This document shows positions 6,942 through 14,123 of a stretch of 14,123 nucleotides of DNA, piece by piece. The stretch is from Amylibacter sp. (GTDB lineage: Bacteria; Pseudomonadota; Alphaproteobacteria; Rhodobacterales; Rhodobacteraceae). How positions within the stretch are numbered: position 1 is the stretch's first letter; every line of letters starts with the position of its first letter. The DNA is taken from positions 1 to 14,123 of the forward strand of contig DAOUQS010000020.1 of the NCBI GenBank assembly GCA_030625465.1, written 5' to 3'. The translations under genes were made by a program, and so were the position numbers. The notes beneath the pieces were generated by a model that did not search any database, was not told the DNA's origin, and worked only from the letters and a program-made list of their open reading frames with translations.

Positions 6942-9827
6942 ATGACCACGCCAAATGATACGCTTTTCCCTGACCAATGGCATTTTAATCTTATCGGTGA
7001 CATTGAAACCATATGGGATCAATACACTGGAAGGGATGTTAATATCGGTATCTTTGCCGATGGGATTCAATTCACGCACACTGATTTGGATAATAATTAT
7101 AATAATACGCTACAAATTGTTGATGACGCTGGCGTTGCAGTTTCAGCCGCACCAAATCTTACCAATAACGATGCGCTTGGAACCGCCGCAGCAGGCATTA
7201 TTGCAGCCGAATTAAATGGCGACGGGACGGTGGGAATTGCATACCGCGCGTCTATTACCGGTGTGAATATTCTTGATGCCACAACATACGGCTTTCTTGG
7301 TTTCACAACATCTATAGGACAATCGGCTTTTTTACACGTTATAGATCAGGCAGCTTCCTTTGATATCATGACAAACGTCTGGAGCAAAACCGCCGCTTTT
7401 GATTTATCTAAAAGCCAGACCACTATAGGCAGCTTCGATTATCTTTATCTGCAAGAACTTGAACAAAACATGTCAGAAGGCCGCTTGGGATTGGGTACGG
7501 TCGTTGTGCAGGCCGCAGGCGATGACGGCATTGATGCAAACGGATCCAGCATAAATGCGTCGCGCCTGACCATTTCAGTTGCCGCAACAAATGGTGATGG
7601 CGGCGCAACAGAGCTTACCAATATCGGGTCATCCATTTTGATAGCCGCCCCCGCCGCCAACATCACAACCGATCTTATTGGCGATAACGGGTATAACGCA
7701 ACGGGTATAACCGAGCCCACAGGCGCCGACCCCTTAACAGATACGGATTATACATCCGTTTTCGGCGGCACCCCTGCTGCCGCTTCCGTTGTTTCCGGGG
7801 TAATCGCACTTATGCTTGATGCAAATGCAGACCTGGGATGGCGCGATATTCAAAACATTTTGGCAATTTCCGCGGCACATACCGGCTCTGCGATTGGTGC
7901 TACCGCCGTTGGTTTTGAACGCAGTGGCTGGTTTGTAAATGGTGCCGGGAACTGGAACGGGGGCGGCATGAGCATAAACGCTTCATATGGCTACGGCATT
8001 ATAGATGCTTTTGCAGCTGTTCGCATGGCAGAGGTTTGGTCAATACTTAACGAAACCCCGCTCACCAGCTTAAACGAGCAAACAGGCACGGCCTTTGCAA
8101 CTGAATTCAGCACGGGGCTGGCGATCCCGGGCAACAACACAGAAGTGTCTTTTACCATATCATCCACAATAGATATTGCCGTTGAACACATACGGTTAAA
8201 TCTGGATTTTGAACATCCGTTCATCGGTGATCTCAAGGTTTTCCTGACAGATCCCAGCGGTCATAAAATTCAGCTTGTATATGATAGCAATACGCCCACA
8301 TCGTTTAACGGAACATGGTCTTATGGTATTACCAGCTTTCTAGGGGTAGCATCCTCTGGCGATTGGAAAGTGTCTATTTCCGATGCTTTTTCTGCATCAG
8401 AATCAGGTTTTTTATTTAACGGTTCCCTCGCATTTTTCGGCAGCGCAATAACAACGAATGATGTCCATCACTTTACAGAAGATTTTTTAGATTATGTAGC
8501 TGTTGATCCGACCCGAGCAACGATTTCAGACACAAACGGTGGGCAGGATTGGTTGAATTTCTCAGCCATATCAAATGCTGTTGCAGTAAACATACTTCCG
8601 GGCGGACAACTTTCTGTTGGCGGGGTAGTATGGGGCAGCCTATCGGACGAAGCAGAACAATTTGAAAACGTTATTACCGGAGATGGCAACGATTTTATAA
8701 TCGGCAATAGCCTTGATAATACATTGTTCGGAATGCGCGGCGACGACAGGCTTCTTGGTGGCGGTGGTTCTGACAGTTTGGACGGCGGTGACGGGAATGA
8801 TACGCTGTATGGCGGGCCTTCGGGGGATGACACGGTTCGTGGCGGACGCGGGTCTGACATTCTGTTTGGCGAAAGCGGCAGCGATACGCTGTATGGCGAG
8901 GATGGCTTTGATATCCTGCGTGGTGGCACCGGCGATGATTTCCTTTTTGGCGGCAACGGCAACGACCAACTGGAAGGCGGAACCGGCAATGACCGGATGG
9001 AAGGCGGCGAAGGAAACGATACGCTTTATGGCGGACCTTCGGGAAATGACCAACTGATCGGCGGCGGCGGCAATGATGTACTTTATGGCGAAAGCGGCAT
9101 GGATTTCCTGGACGGTGGTGACGGTGACGACACACTGAACGGCGGCGGGAATAACGATATATTAATCGGTGCCAGTGGCATTGATACGCTGAACGGCGGC
9201 ATTGGCAATGACCAGTTATTTGGCGGTATCGGCAATGATGTGCTTAATGGCGGCGGCGGCTCTGATAGCCTGTTTGGCGAGGATGGAGATGACACGCAGC
9301 ATGGCAATGACGGCTTTGACGTATTGCGCGGCGGAAACGGTAATGACACGCTGTTCGGCGACAACGGCAATGACCGGCTTGAGGGCGGAAACGGCGATGA
9401 CTGGATGGACGGCGGCAGCGGCAATGATACACTTTATGGCGGACCCTCTGGGAATGATGTGCTGATCGGCGGGACAGGCAACGATATTTTGTACGGCGAG
9501 GCCGGTGCCGACCAGCTAGAAGGTGGTGCGGGCAATGATACCTTGATCGGCGGGCGCGGGAACGACCTGCTGATCGGTGGTGCCGACAGTGACATCTTTG
9601 TGTTTGCCGATATGTTCGGCACTGACCGGATCACCGATTTTGATACCGGTAATTCAAATGAAATGATTAATCTGGCCGCAGTGGGTGCGATTGTCGACTT
9701 CGCCGACCTTTCGGCCAATCACATAGCCCAAGTAGGCGCCGATGTGGTTATCACCGACGGCGCAAATACCTTAACCCTGCTTGGCATCAACCTGGCCGCC
9801 CTAGATGCGGATGATTTCATATTCTGA
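6942..9827 (+). CDS. RTX protein with S8 (kexin/subtilase-like) pseudoprotease domain, P domain and type I secretion C-terminus
   Basis: The product has 961 residues and no signal peptide or propeptide. Order: subtilase-fold domain (about 5-365), P domain (about 385-500, with [12 protein letters not shown] and GDWKVSISD), linker, RTX array (about 577-888), and a C-terminal region ending DADDFIF, typical of type I secretion substrates. The S8 landmarks can be aligned, but catalytic positions are changed: Asp motif reads FADG (Ala39), His motif ALGTAAAG (Leu79), oxyanion Asn motif AAGDDG (Asp194), Ser motif GGTPAAAS (Pro278). The fold's neighbouring sequences, such as VSGVIALML and WRDIQNILA, are well kept. 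So it is probably not a protease but a secreted calcium-binding structural or binding protein. No ABC exporter or HlyD-type adaptor gene is in the window. The ATG has AGGG about 9 bases upstream. Divergent from the BY-kinase gene, it ends 13 bases from convergent grpE. Its role is inferred. Confidence 0.9.
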   Translation: MTTPNDTLFPDQWHFNLIGDIETIWDQYTGRDVNIGIFADGIQFTHTDLDNNYNNTLQIVDDAGVAVSAAPNLTNNDALGTAAAGIIAAELNGDGTVGIAYRASITGVNILDATTYGFLGFTTSIGQSAFLHVIDQAASFDIMTNVWSKTAAFDLSKSQTTIGSFDYLYLQELEQNMSEGRLGLGTVVVQAAGDDGIDANGSSINASRLTISVAATNGDGGATELTNIGSSILIAAPAANITTDLIGDNGYNATGITEPTGADPLTDTDYTSVFGGTPAAASVVSGVIALMLDANADLGWRDIQNILAISAAHTGSAIGATAVGFERSGWFVNGAGNWNGGGMSINASYGYGIIDAFAAVRMAEVWSILNETPLTSLNEQTGTAFATEFSTGLAIPGNNTEVSFTISSTIDIAVEHIRLNLDFEHPFIGDLKVFLTDPSGHKIQLVYDSNTPTSFNGTWSYGITSFLGVASSGDWKVSISDAFSASESGFLFNGSLAFFGSAITTNDVHHFTEDFLDYVAVDPTRATISDTNGGQDWLNFSAISNAVAVNILPGGQLSVGGVVWGSLSDEAEQFENVITGDGNDFIIGNSLDNTLFGMRGDDRLLGGGGSDSLDGGDGNDTLYGGPSGDDTVRGGRGSDILFGESGSDTLYGEDGFDILRGGTGDDFLFGGNGNDQLEGGTGNDRMEGGEGNDTLYGGPSGNDQLIGGGGNDVLYGESGMDFLDGGDGDDTLNGGGNNDILIGASGIDTLNGGIGNDQLFGGIGNDVLNGGGGSDSLFGEDGDDTQHGNDGFDVLRGGNGNDTLFGDNGNDRLEGGNGDDWMDGGSGNDTLYGGPSGNDVLIGGTGNDILYGEAGADQLEGGAGNDTLIGGRGNDLLIGGADSDIFVFADMFGTDRITDFDTGNSNEMINLAAVGAIVDFADLSANHIAQVGADVVITDGANTLTLLGINLAALDADDFIF
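8670..9605 (+). repeat. RTX nonapeptide repeat array (GGxGxDxLx), coding
   Basis: Residues 577-888 of the secreted protein are an almost unbroken run of glycine- and aspartate-rich nonapeptides of the GGxGNDxLx type. In this family they bind calcium and fold into a parallel beta roll after secretion. Three units are ten residues long because of an extra residue in GGPSG (at 8811-8825, 9030-9044, 9438-9452). Larger duplicated blocks sit inside the array and are listed separately. Confidence 0.95.
8901..9518 (+). repeat. Segmental duplication inside the RTX array (copies 8901-9110 and 9309-9518)
   Basis: Residues 654-723 and 790-859 align without gaps at an offset of 136 residues (408 bases), with 53 of 70 positions identical by my count. 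Both copies begin DGFD-(I/V)-LRGG and include [16 protein letters not shown] and LYGE in the same places. A third, shorter relative of the second half lies at residues 616-650. This exceeds the periodicity of the nonapeptide and suggests growth of the array by duplication of multi-repeat blocks. Confidence 0.8.
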
Positions 9828-9840
9828 TAGTTTGGAATAT

Positions 9841-10410
9841 CTACCGGCTTGAAGAAACCCCGACCTGTGCTGCACGCAACAATCTGTCACCGATCATAAA
9901 TCCCTGACTTAAAACTTGAATAATATGACCTGCTTTTATATCCGGCACAGGGGCCTCAAACATTGCTTCATGTACTTGCGGGTTGAACTTATCACCAACA
10001 GCAGGCAGCACTGTTTCTATTTTATGTGTTTTGAAAACAGACAATAATTCACGCTTGGTTAATTCAATGCCGTCAATTAAAGCCTTTGATCCAGCGCGTT
10101 GGTCTTCATCAATGGCATCCAGCGCGCGCGACATATTATCGTAAACAGACAGCATGTCTTTTGCCAGCTTTGTACCGCCATAAATCTCTGCATCCCGCCG
10201 ATTTCGCTCGCCACGTTTACGCTGATTTTCAGCTTCCGCCAAGGCACGCATAAGTCGGTCTTTTAAGGCTTTGTTTTCTTCGCGAAGTTCATCAAGCTCT
10301 GACAGCTCCATCGCTTCTTCGGTGATATCTATCTCTTCAAAGTCAGCGATATCATCGAAGTTCAGGTCAACTTCCGGTTCTTGTTTTGTGTCTTGTTTTT
10401 TATTAGCCAT
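9841..10410 (-). CDS. grpE: GrpE, nucleotide exchange factor of DnaK
   Basis: This 189-residue cytoplasmic cochaperone releases ADP from DnaK and so drives the DnaK-DnaJ-GrpE folding cycle. The acidic N-terminus (about 13-40) is variable and disordered in the family. A long helix or coiled coil (about 38-75) forms the dimer stalk. The C-terminal beta domain carries the GrpE signature from FNPQVHEAMF (142-151) to HIIQVLSQGFMIGDRLLRAA (162-181). The start is ATG with AAGG about 8 bases upstream. It lies 17 bases downstream of hrcA on the same strand, and the two are almost certainly co-transcribed. The 3' end faces the RTX gene across 13 bases, with no hairpin terminator visible in the gap. Confidence 0.97.
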   Translation of the reverse strand: MANKKQDTKQEPEVDLNFDDIADFEEIDITEEAMELSELDELREENKALKDRLMRALAEAENQRKRGERNRRDAEIYGGTKLAKDMLSVYDNMSRALDAIDEDQRAGSKALIDGIELTKRELLSVFKTHKIETVLPAVGDKFNPQVHEAMFEAPVPDIKAGHIIQVLSQGFMIGDRLLRAAQVGVSSSR

Positions 10411-10427
10411 GTTCTTGCCTTGATGTT

Positions 10428-11480
10428 CTATTTTGACAAAATGCGCCCTACTAGTTGCGCGGTGTAATCTACAATCGGAACGATCCGACCATAATTCAAG
10501 CGCGTTGGTCCTATTACGCCAACAGCACCAATAACTTTTCGATCAGCACTCATATAAGGAGAAACTACCAAAGAGCTACCCGAAAGTGAAAAAAGTTTGT
10601 TCTCAGAGCCAATAAAGACCCGAACGCCTTCGCCTTGTTCAGACAATGACAGGAATTCGGTTATTTCTTGCTTTTGCTCAAGATCATCGAACAGATCTTT
10701 GATGCGATCCAGATCCTGTTGGGTCGCATCCTCTTCGATCAGATTTGATCGGCCGCGCACGATTAATCGCGCGCCGGGCCCAGCATCCAGTGACCAGCTG
10801 GCAACGCCTTCTTTTATCAAGGTCTGTGCCAGCTTGTCTAATTCAAGCCGGTGTTTTTCAATTTCCAGAAACAGCACTTCGCGCAATTCGCTTAACGTGC
10901 GGCCTGCAACAACAGAGTTCACAAAATTCGCAGCTTCGCGCATTGATGACAGGGTTTGACCCGGAGGGGGCGTAAACACACGGTTTTCAACCTGCCCGTC
11001 TGTCATAACCAGAATCACCAGCGTTCGCTCAGGCGTTAGTGAAACAAATTCGATATGTTTGATCGGGGTTTCGGACTTTGGGGCTAAAACCACGCTTGCG
11101 CTATGGGTTAACCCGGACAAAAGCGCGCTTGCTTTGTCCAACACTGCCCCTATTTCACTTTCTTCTTCCGAAATGGATTTCTCGATTTGTTGGCGTTCAT
11201 TACTGGATAGGTCACCAACCTCCAGCAAACCATCGACAAACAAGCGCAATCCTTGTTGTGTCGGGATCCGCCCAGCGGAAGCATGCGCGCTATCCAGCAG
11301 GCCAAGATGTTCAAGGTCCTGCATAACATTGCGAATGGTCGCGGCGGATACCTGTTCACTTAACGATCTTGTCAATGTACGCGAGCCCATCGGCTCACCC
11401 GTTTCCAGATATGATTCCACCAATAGCCGAAAAACCTCACGGCTACGGCTATTCATATTGTTAATTGGGCTTACAGACAT
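10428..11480 (-). CDS. hrcA: HrcA, heat-inducible transcription repressor
   Basis: This roughly 350-residue repressor recognises the CIRCE operator (TTAGCACTC-N9-GAGTGCTAA) upstream of class I heat-shock genes and needs GroEL for activity. The N-terminal winged helix contains [20 protein letters not shown], then [23 protein letters not shown] and [19 protein letters not shown], all family signatures. The middle holds the dimerisation and GAF-like part, and the C-terminus has [20 protein letters not shown]. The ATG at 11478-11480 is chosen. A TTG nine bases upstream (11487-11489) is an alternative and has a better-placed GGA. It is first in the operon with grpE and divergent from rph. I find no CIRCE-like repeat in the 11490-11606 gap, so autoregulation through CIRCE is not supported here. 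Confidence 0.96.
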   Translation of the reverse strand: MSVSPINNMNSRSREVFRLLVESYLETGEPMGSRTLTRSLSEQVSAATIRNVMQDLEHLGLLDSAHASAGRIPTQQGLRLFVDGLLEVGDLSSNERQQIEKSISEEESEIGAVLDKASALLSGLTHSASVVLAPKSETPIKHIEFVSLTPERTLVILVMTDGQVENRVFTPPPGQTLSSMREAANFVNSVVAGRTLSELREVLFLEIEKHRLELDKLAQTLIKEGVASWSLDAGPGARLIVRGRSNLIEEDATQQDLDRIKDLFDDLEQKQEITEFLSLSEQGEGVRVFIGSENKLFSLSGSSLVVSPYMSADRKVIGAVGVIGPTRLNYGRIVPIVDYTAQLVGRILSK

Positions 11481-11606
11481 GTCGACCAATGGTTAATCCA
11501 AAAGATAAAGCTTGTTATTACTAGGGATTGTTTGCCTTGCGGTCAATCGGCCTTTGCACCTTTCGGCACAAAAGGGTATCACGCTGAAAAACAAAGGAAC
11601 CTACAC
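11481..11606. promoter_or_regulatory. Divergent promoter region, hrcA-grpE / rph-rdgB-hemW
   Basis: On the minus strand TTGACC (11541-11546) and AGTAAT (11517-11522) are 18 bases apart, a fair candidate for the hrcA promoter with a leader of about 30 bases. On the plus strand a weak TTAATC / TATTAC pair overlaps the same DNA. The rph start is backed by AAAGGA about 8 bases before its ATG. No CIRCE inverted repeat and no clear RpoH-type promoter is visible. Confidence 0.4.
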
Positions 11607-12320
11607 ATGCGCCCATCAAGCCGTGCAACCGATGAATTGCGAAACATTGTTGTCGAAACCAATATTACCAAACATGCCGAAGGGTCTTGTCTGATCAAAT
11701 GTGGGGATACCCATGTTTTGTGTACGGCTTCCATAGAAGAACGCGTACCGCCATTCATGCGCAATACCGGACTGGGTTGGGTTACCGCAGAATACGGCAT
11801 GTTGCCCCGCGCAACAAATACACGCAATCGACGCGAAGCTGCCTCTGGTAAACAATCTGGCCGTACGCAGGAAATACAGCGATTGATTGGGCGCTCATTG
11901 CGCGCAGGCATAGATCGTGTCGCACTGGGCGAACGCCAGATCACAGTTGATTGTGATGTTTTGCAGGCTGATGGCGGCACACGGTGTGCATCCATAACCG
12001 GCGGCTGGATTGCTTTGCGATTAGCTATAAACGGGCTTCTTACGTCCGGTGCGATTAAAAATGACCCGATTATTGGCCACGTGGCCGCCGTTAGCTGTGG
12101 AATTTATGGCGGCCAACCTGTTTTGGATCTGGATTACGCAGAAGATAGTGAAGCCGGGACCGATGCGAATTTCGTGATTACAGACACGGGTGGCATTGTT
12201 GAAATCCAGGGCTCGGCTGAAGGGGCCACATTTTCACGCGCCGAATTCAATAAACTAATGGACTTGGCTGAAAAAGGCACCGCAGAACTTGTAATCGCCC
12301 AAAAAGCGGCAACAGCCTAA
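11607..12320 (+). CDS. rph: Ribonuclease PH
   Basis: This 237-residue phosphorolytic 3'-5' exoribonuclease trims tRNA 3' ends, using phosphate and releasing nucleoside diphosphates. It normally acts as a hexamer in the cytoplasm. The start [12 protein letters not shown] is canonical and is backed by AAAGGA 8 bases upstream, so the longer in-frame extension back to 11532 is not used. Further signatures are [14 protein letters not shown] (57-70), [17 protein letters not shown] (84-100), the active-site stretch [18 protein letters not shown] (116-133), and [18 protein letters not shown] (173-190). Length and motifs are complete. It heads the plus-strand cluster, with rdgB starting 2 bases after its stop. 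Confidence 0.97.
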   Translation: MRPSSRATDELRNIVVETNITKHAEGSCLIKCGDTHVLCTASIEERVPPFMRNTGLGWVTAEYGMLPRATNTRNRREAASGKQSGRTQEIQRLIGRSLRAGIDRVALGERQITVDCDVLQADGGTRCASITGGWIALRLAINGLLTSGAIKNDPIIGHVAAVSCGIYGGQPVLDLDYAEDSEAGTDANFVITDTGGIVEIQGSAEGATFSRAEFNKLMDLAEKGTAELVIAQKAATA

Positions 12321-12322
12321 GC

Positions 12323-12934
12323 ATGCGCAAACTTGTTGAAAATAGGCTGGTGCTGGCATCCCACAACAAGGGCAAGCTAGTGGAAATTGCCGAACTGTTA
12401 AAACCGTTCGGCAAATCAGTTGTATCGGCAGGTGATCTTGGCTTTGCGGAACCGGCCGAAACCGAAGATAGCTTTGAAGGAAATGCAAGGATTAAGGCGC
12501 ATTTTGCGGCAAAGTCTTCCGGTCTTCCTGCATTATCTGATGACAGCGGGCTACAGGTTTTTGCGCTTGATAATGCCCCCGGCGTCTATTCTGCCGATTG
12601 GGCGGAAACACCGGACGGGCGTGATTTCAATCTGGCAATGAACAAAGTCTGGACGCAGTTGGAAAAATCGCAATCTTCAGCGCCTTATAAAGCCAGATTT
12701 ATCTGTGTTTTATGCATCGCTTGGCCAAACGGTCACGATGAAATTTTTCATGGCACGGTAAATGGTTCTATCGTTTGGCCAATGCGCGGCAACAGTGGTT
12801 TTGGCTATGACCCTATATTCAAACCCGTTGGAAAAACCCAAACATTCGGTGAAATTGATCCGGCTGAAAAGCACGCAATAAGTCATCGCGCTGATGCATT
12901 CGCCAAACTTACAGCCGCGTGTTTATGTGATTGA
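12323..12934 (+). CDS. rdgB: RdgB/HAM1-type non-canonical purine NTP pyrophosphatase
   Basis: This 203-residue house-cleaning enzyme hydrolyses dITP, ITP and XTP to the monophosphate and pyrophosphate, keeping deaminated purines out of nucleic acids. Signatures are ASHNKGKLVEI (12-22), SFEGNARIKA (50-59), the catalytic and metal-binding LSDDSGLQV (71-79), GVYSADWA (87-94), GFGYDPIF (159-166) and ISHRADAF (186-193). It starts 2 bases after the rph stop, so translation is probably coupled. Its 3' end overlaps the hemW start by 8 bases if hemW begins at 12927. Confidence 0.97.
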   Translation: MRKLVENRLVLASHNKGKLVEIAELLKPFGKSVVSAGDLGFAEPAETEDSFEGNARIKAHFAAKSSGLPALSDDSGLQVFALDNAPGVYSADWAETPDGRDFNLAMNKVWTQLEKSQSSAPYKARFICVLCIAWPNGHDEIFHGTVNGSIVWPMRGNSGFGYDPIFKPVGKTQTFGEIDPAEKHAISHRADAFAKLTAACLCD

Positions 12935-14084
12935 AGATTGGCAAAATGGCGGGTTCGGCATTTATATCCATTGGCCATTTTGCCTGTCAAAATGCCCTTA
13001 TTGTGATTTCAATTCCCACGTTCGCGGCAACGTAGACCACACCGAATGGAAGCACGCACTACTATCCGAATTGCGCCATGCCGCACAATTAACCCCAGAC
13101 CGGTCCGTACAATCCATATTTTTTGGCGGCGGGACACCCAGCCTGATGGCCGCCGATACTGTAGGGTCAATTATAGATGAGGTCGCCAAGCTGTGGCGCA
13201 TCGGCAATGATGTGGAAATCACGCTTGAAGCCAACCCGACATCTGTCGAGGCTGATAAGTTCTTGGATTTTAATAAAGCGGGTGTTAATCGAATTTCGAT
13301 GGGCATTCAGGCATTAAATGATATTGATTTAAAGCGTCTTGGGCGGCTTCATACGACTAAAGAAGCACTGCAAGCCTTTGATATTGCTAAAAATAATTTT
13401 TCTCGTGTCAGTTTTGACCTGATATATGCACGCCAAGATCAAACCATAGAGAATTGGCAACATGAGCTTACCCAAGCGCTAGATCTAACCGTAGATCATT
13501 TATCCTTGTATCAATTAACAATTGAAGAAAATACACGGTTCGGCGCGTTATATAAGCGTGGCAACCTAGGTGGATTGCCAAACGATAACCTTGCGGCAGA
13601 CCTGTATCTGGCAACAGATGAAATTTGCGCAAATGCCGGCCTTGATTGTTATGAAATATCAAATTACGCCCGCAAAGGTTCTGAATCAAAACACAATCTG
13701 GTCTATTGGCGTTACGGTGACTACATCGGTATTGGCCCGGGCGCGCACGGACGCATAACCCTGGACGGCGTCAAACATGCTACAATTACACCAATGTCAC
13801 CGGAAACTTGGCTAAAACAGGTCCAAACCAACGGCTTTGCCTTTAAAACATCCGAGACAATATCAAAATCCGACCAAGGCGAAGAATACCTTATGATGTC
13901 CTTACGTTTGGCAGAGGGCACTGATTTAGAACGGTTTCAAACATTAACAGGCCATACATTGGATGCAGATAAAATAAAAATGCTTACGGATGAGGGTCTG
14001 GTATCTTGTGAAAACAACAGGCTGGTTGCCAGCCCGTCAGGGCGCATGGTTTTAAATGCCGTTCTAAAGGAGCTGCTGATTTAA
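12927..14084 (+). CDS. hemW: HemW, heme chaperone / radical SAM protein (HemN-like)
   Basis: This 385-residue radical SAM protein carries the 4Fe-4S cluster motif HWPFCLSKCPYCDF (Cys19, Cys23, Cys26). The fourth nearby cysteine of true oxygen-independent coproporphyrinogen oxidase (HemN) is replaced by Phe28, which marks it as HemW, a heme-binding and heme-inserting protein often misannotated as HemN. Other signatures are FFGGGTPSLM (65-74), LEANPTSVE, NRISMGIQALND and LGRLHTTKEA, with YEISNYAR further on. An in-frame ATG at 12894 would add 11 residues overlapping rdgB. I prefer GTG at 12927 because it gives the usual N-terminus (MIEDWQ-GGFGIYIHW) and the family length. No strong ribosome site is visible; coupling to rdgB is likely. 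Confidence 0.94.
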   Translation: MIEDWQNGGFGIYIHWPFCLSKCPYCDFNSHVRGNVDHTEWKHALLSELRHAAQLTPDRSVQSIFFGGGTPSLMAADTVGSIIDEVAKLWRIGNDVEITLEANPTSVEADKFLDFNKAGVNRISMGIQALNDIDLKRLGRLHTTKEALQAFDIAKNNFSRVSFDLIYARQDQTIENWQHELTQALDLTVDHLSLYQLTIEENTRFGALYKRGNLGGLPNDNLAADLYLATDEICANAGLDCYEISNYARKGSESKHNLVYWRYGDYIGIGPGAHGRITLDGVKHATITPMSPETWLKQVQTNGFAFKTSETISKSDQGEEYLMMSLRLAEGTDLERFQTLTGHTLDADKIKMLTDEGLVSCENNRLVASPSGRMVLNAVLKELLI

Positions 14085-14123
14085 ATGCGCATATTATGGT
14101 TTATATTCGGCTGGATTTGTATC
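14085..14123 (+). CDS. Start of a probable YbaN/DUF454-family small membrane protein (runs off right edge)
   Basis: ATG follows the hemW stop directly (TAA-ATG), with GGAG about 12 bases upstream inside the hemW end. Only 13 codons are visible, reading MRILWFIFGWICI. The hydrophobic start with Trp and a Gly-Trp in this place resembles the N-terminus of YbaN/DUF454 inner-membrane proteins. With so few residues the family is a guess; the existence of a coupled gene is better supported than its identity. Confidence 0.5.
   Translation, partial: MRILWFIFGWICI

Noticed and set aside
7056-7775. Possible frameshift or assembly error explaining the missing catalytic residues
   Set aside because: Each change is a single in-frame codon within otherwise well-kept motifs at four separate places, and the reading frame is intact on both sides.
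8670-9605. CRISPR-like regular repeat
   Set aside because: The period is a coding nonapeptide with varied DNA; there are no identical repeats with unique spacers.
8492-9718. Several long open frames on the minus strand and in other plus frames within the RTX region, rich in Pro/Ser or Arg/His
   Set aside because: They are mirror images of the repetitive Gly/Asp codons of the RTX array, have biased composition, no ribosome sites and no recognisable domains.
10597-11496. Plus-strand open frames opposite hrcA
   Set aside because: They are shadows of the hrcA coding frame, with no domain resemblance or ribosome site.
11532-11606. Upstream in-frame TTG start for rph
   Set aside because: The ATG at 11607 has a strong ribosome site and gives the canonical MRPS N-terminus of RNase PH.
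12894-12926. Upstream ATG start for hemW adding 11 residues
   Set aside because: The extension lies wholly inside rdgB and does not resemble the family N-terminus; the GTG at 12927 gives the usual start.

Overview
The window looks like a chromosomal segment of an alphaproteobacterium, most likely a marine Rhodobacterales-type lineage with moderate GC. Two things point there. The right-hand genes are a divergent pair of housekeeping blocks, hrcA-grpE against rph-rdgB-hemW. The HemW N-terminus (MIEDWQNGGFGIYIHWPFC) is also of the roseobacter type. The taxonomic call is inference from gene order and protein style; no database was searched.

Left part (1-6729) is part of an exopolysaccharide or capsule locus. 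In order it holds: the 5' end of a sulfotransferase (-), an O-antigen polymerase/ligase-like membrane protein (+), a small polyprenyl-phosphate sugar-phosphate transferase and a DegT-type sugar aminotransferase (- strand, overlapping start and stop), a Wza-like outer-membrane export protein (+), and a Wzc-like chain-length regulator fused to a BY-kinase (-). Together these cover amino-sugar synthesis, initiation of the lipid-linked unit, polymerisation, length control, export and probably sulfation. No flippase (Wzx), ordinary glycosyltransferases or Wzb-type phosphatase lie in the window. They may be beyond the left edge or elsewhere. The genes alternate strands, so the locus has three divergent promoter regions (201-317, 3187-3301, 6730-6941) and convergent ends with almost no spacing.

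Middle (6942-9827) is one long gene for a predicted type-I-secreted protein. It has an S8 kexin/subtilase-like domain, a P domain, a long RTX calcium-binding array and a C-terminal secretion region. Its subtilase domain keeps the family's landmark sequences, but the Asp, His and Ser catalytic positions and the oxyanion Asn position read Ala, Leu, Pro and Asp. This intact, apparently catalytically dead pseudoprotease, divergent from the BY-kinase gene, is the most interesting object here.

Right part (9841-14123) is ordinary conserved core: grpE and hrcA (- strand, heat-shock cochaperone and repressor), then rph, rdgB, hemW and the first 13 codons of a probable YbaN/DUF454 membrane protein (+ strand, tightly packed). 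I found no tRNA, rRNA, CRISPR array, insertion sequence or clear rho-independent terminator.
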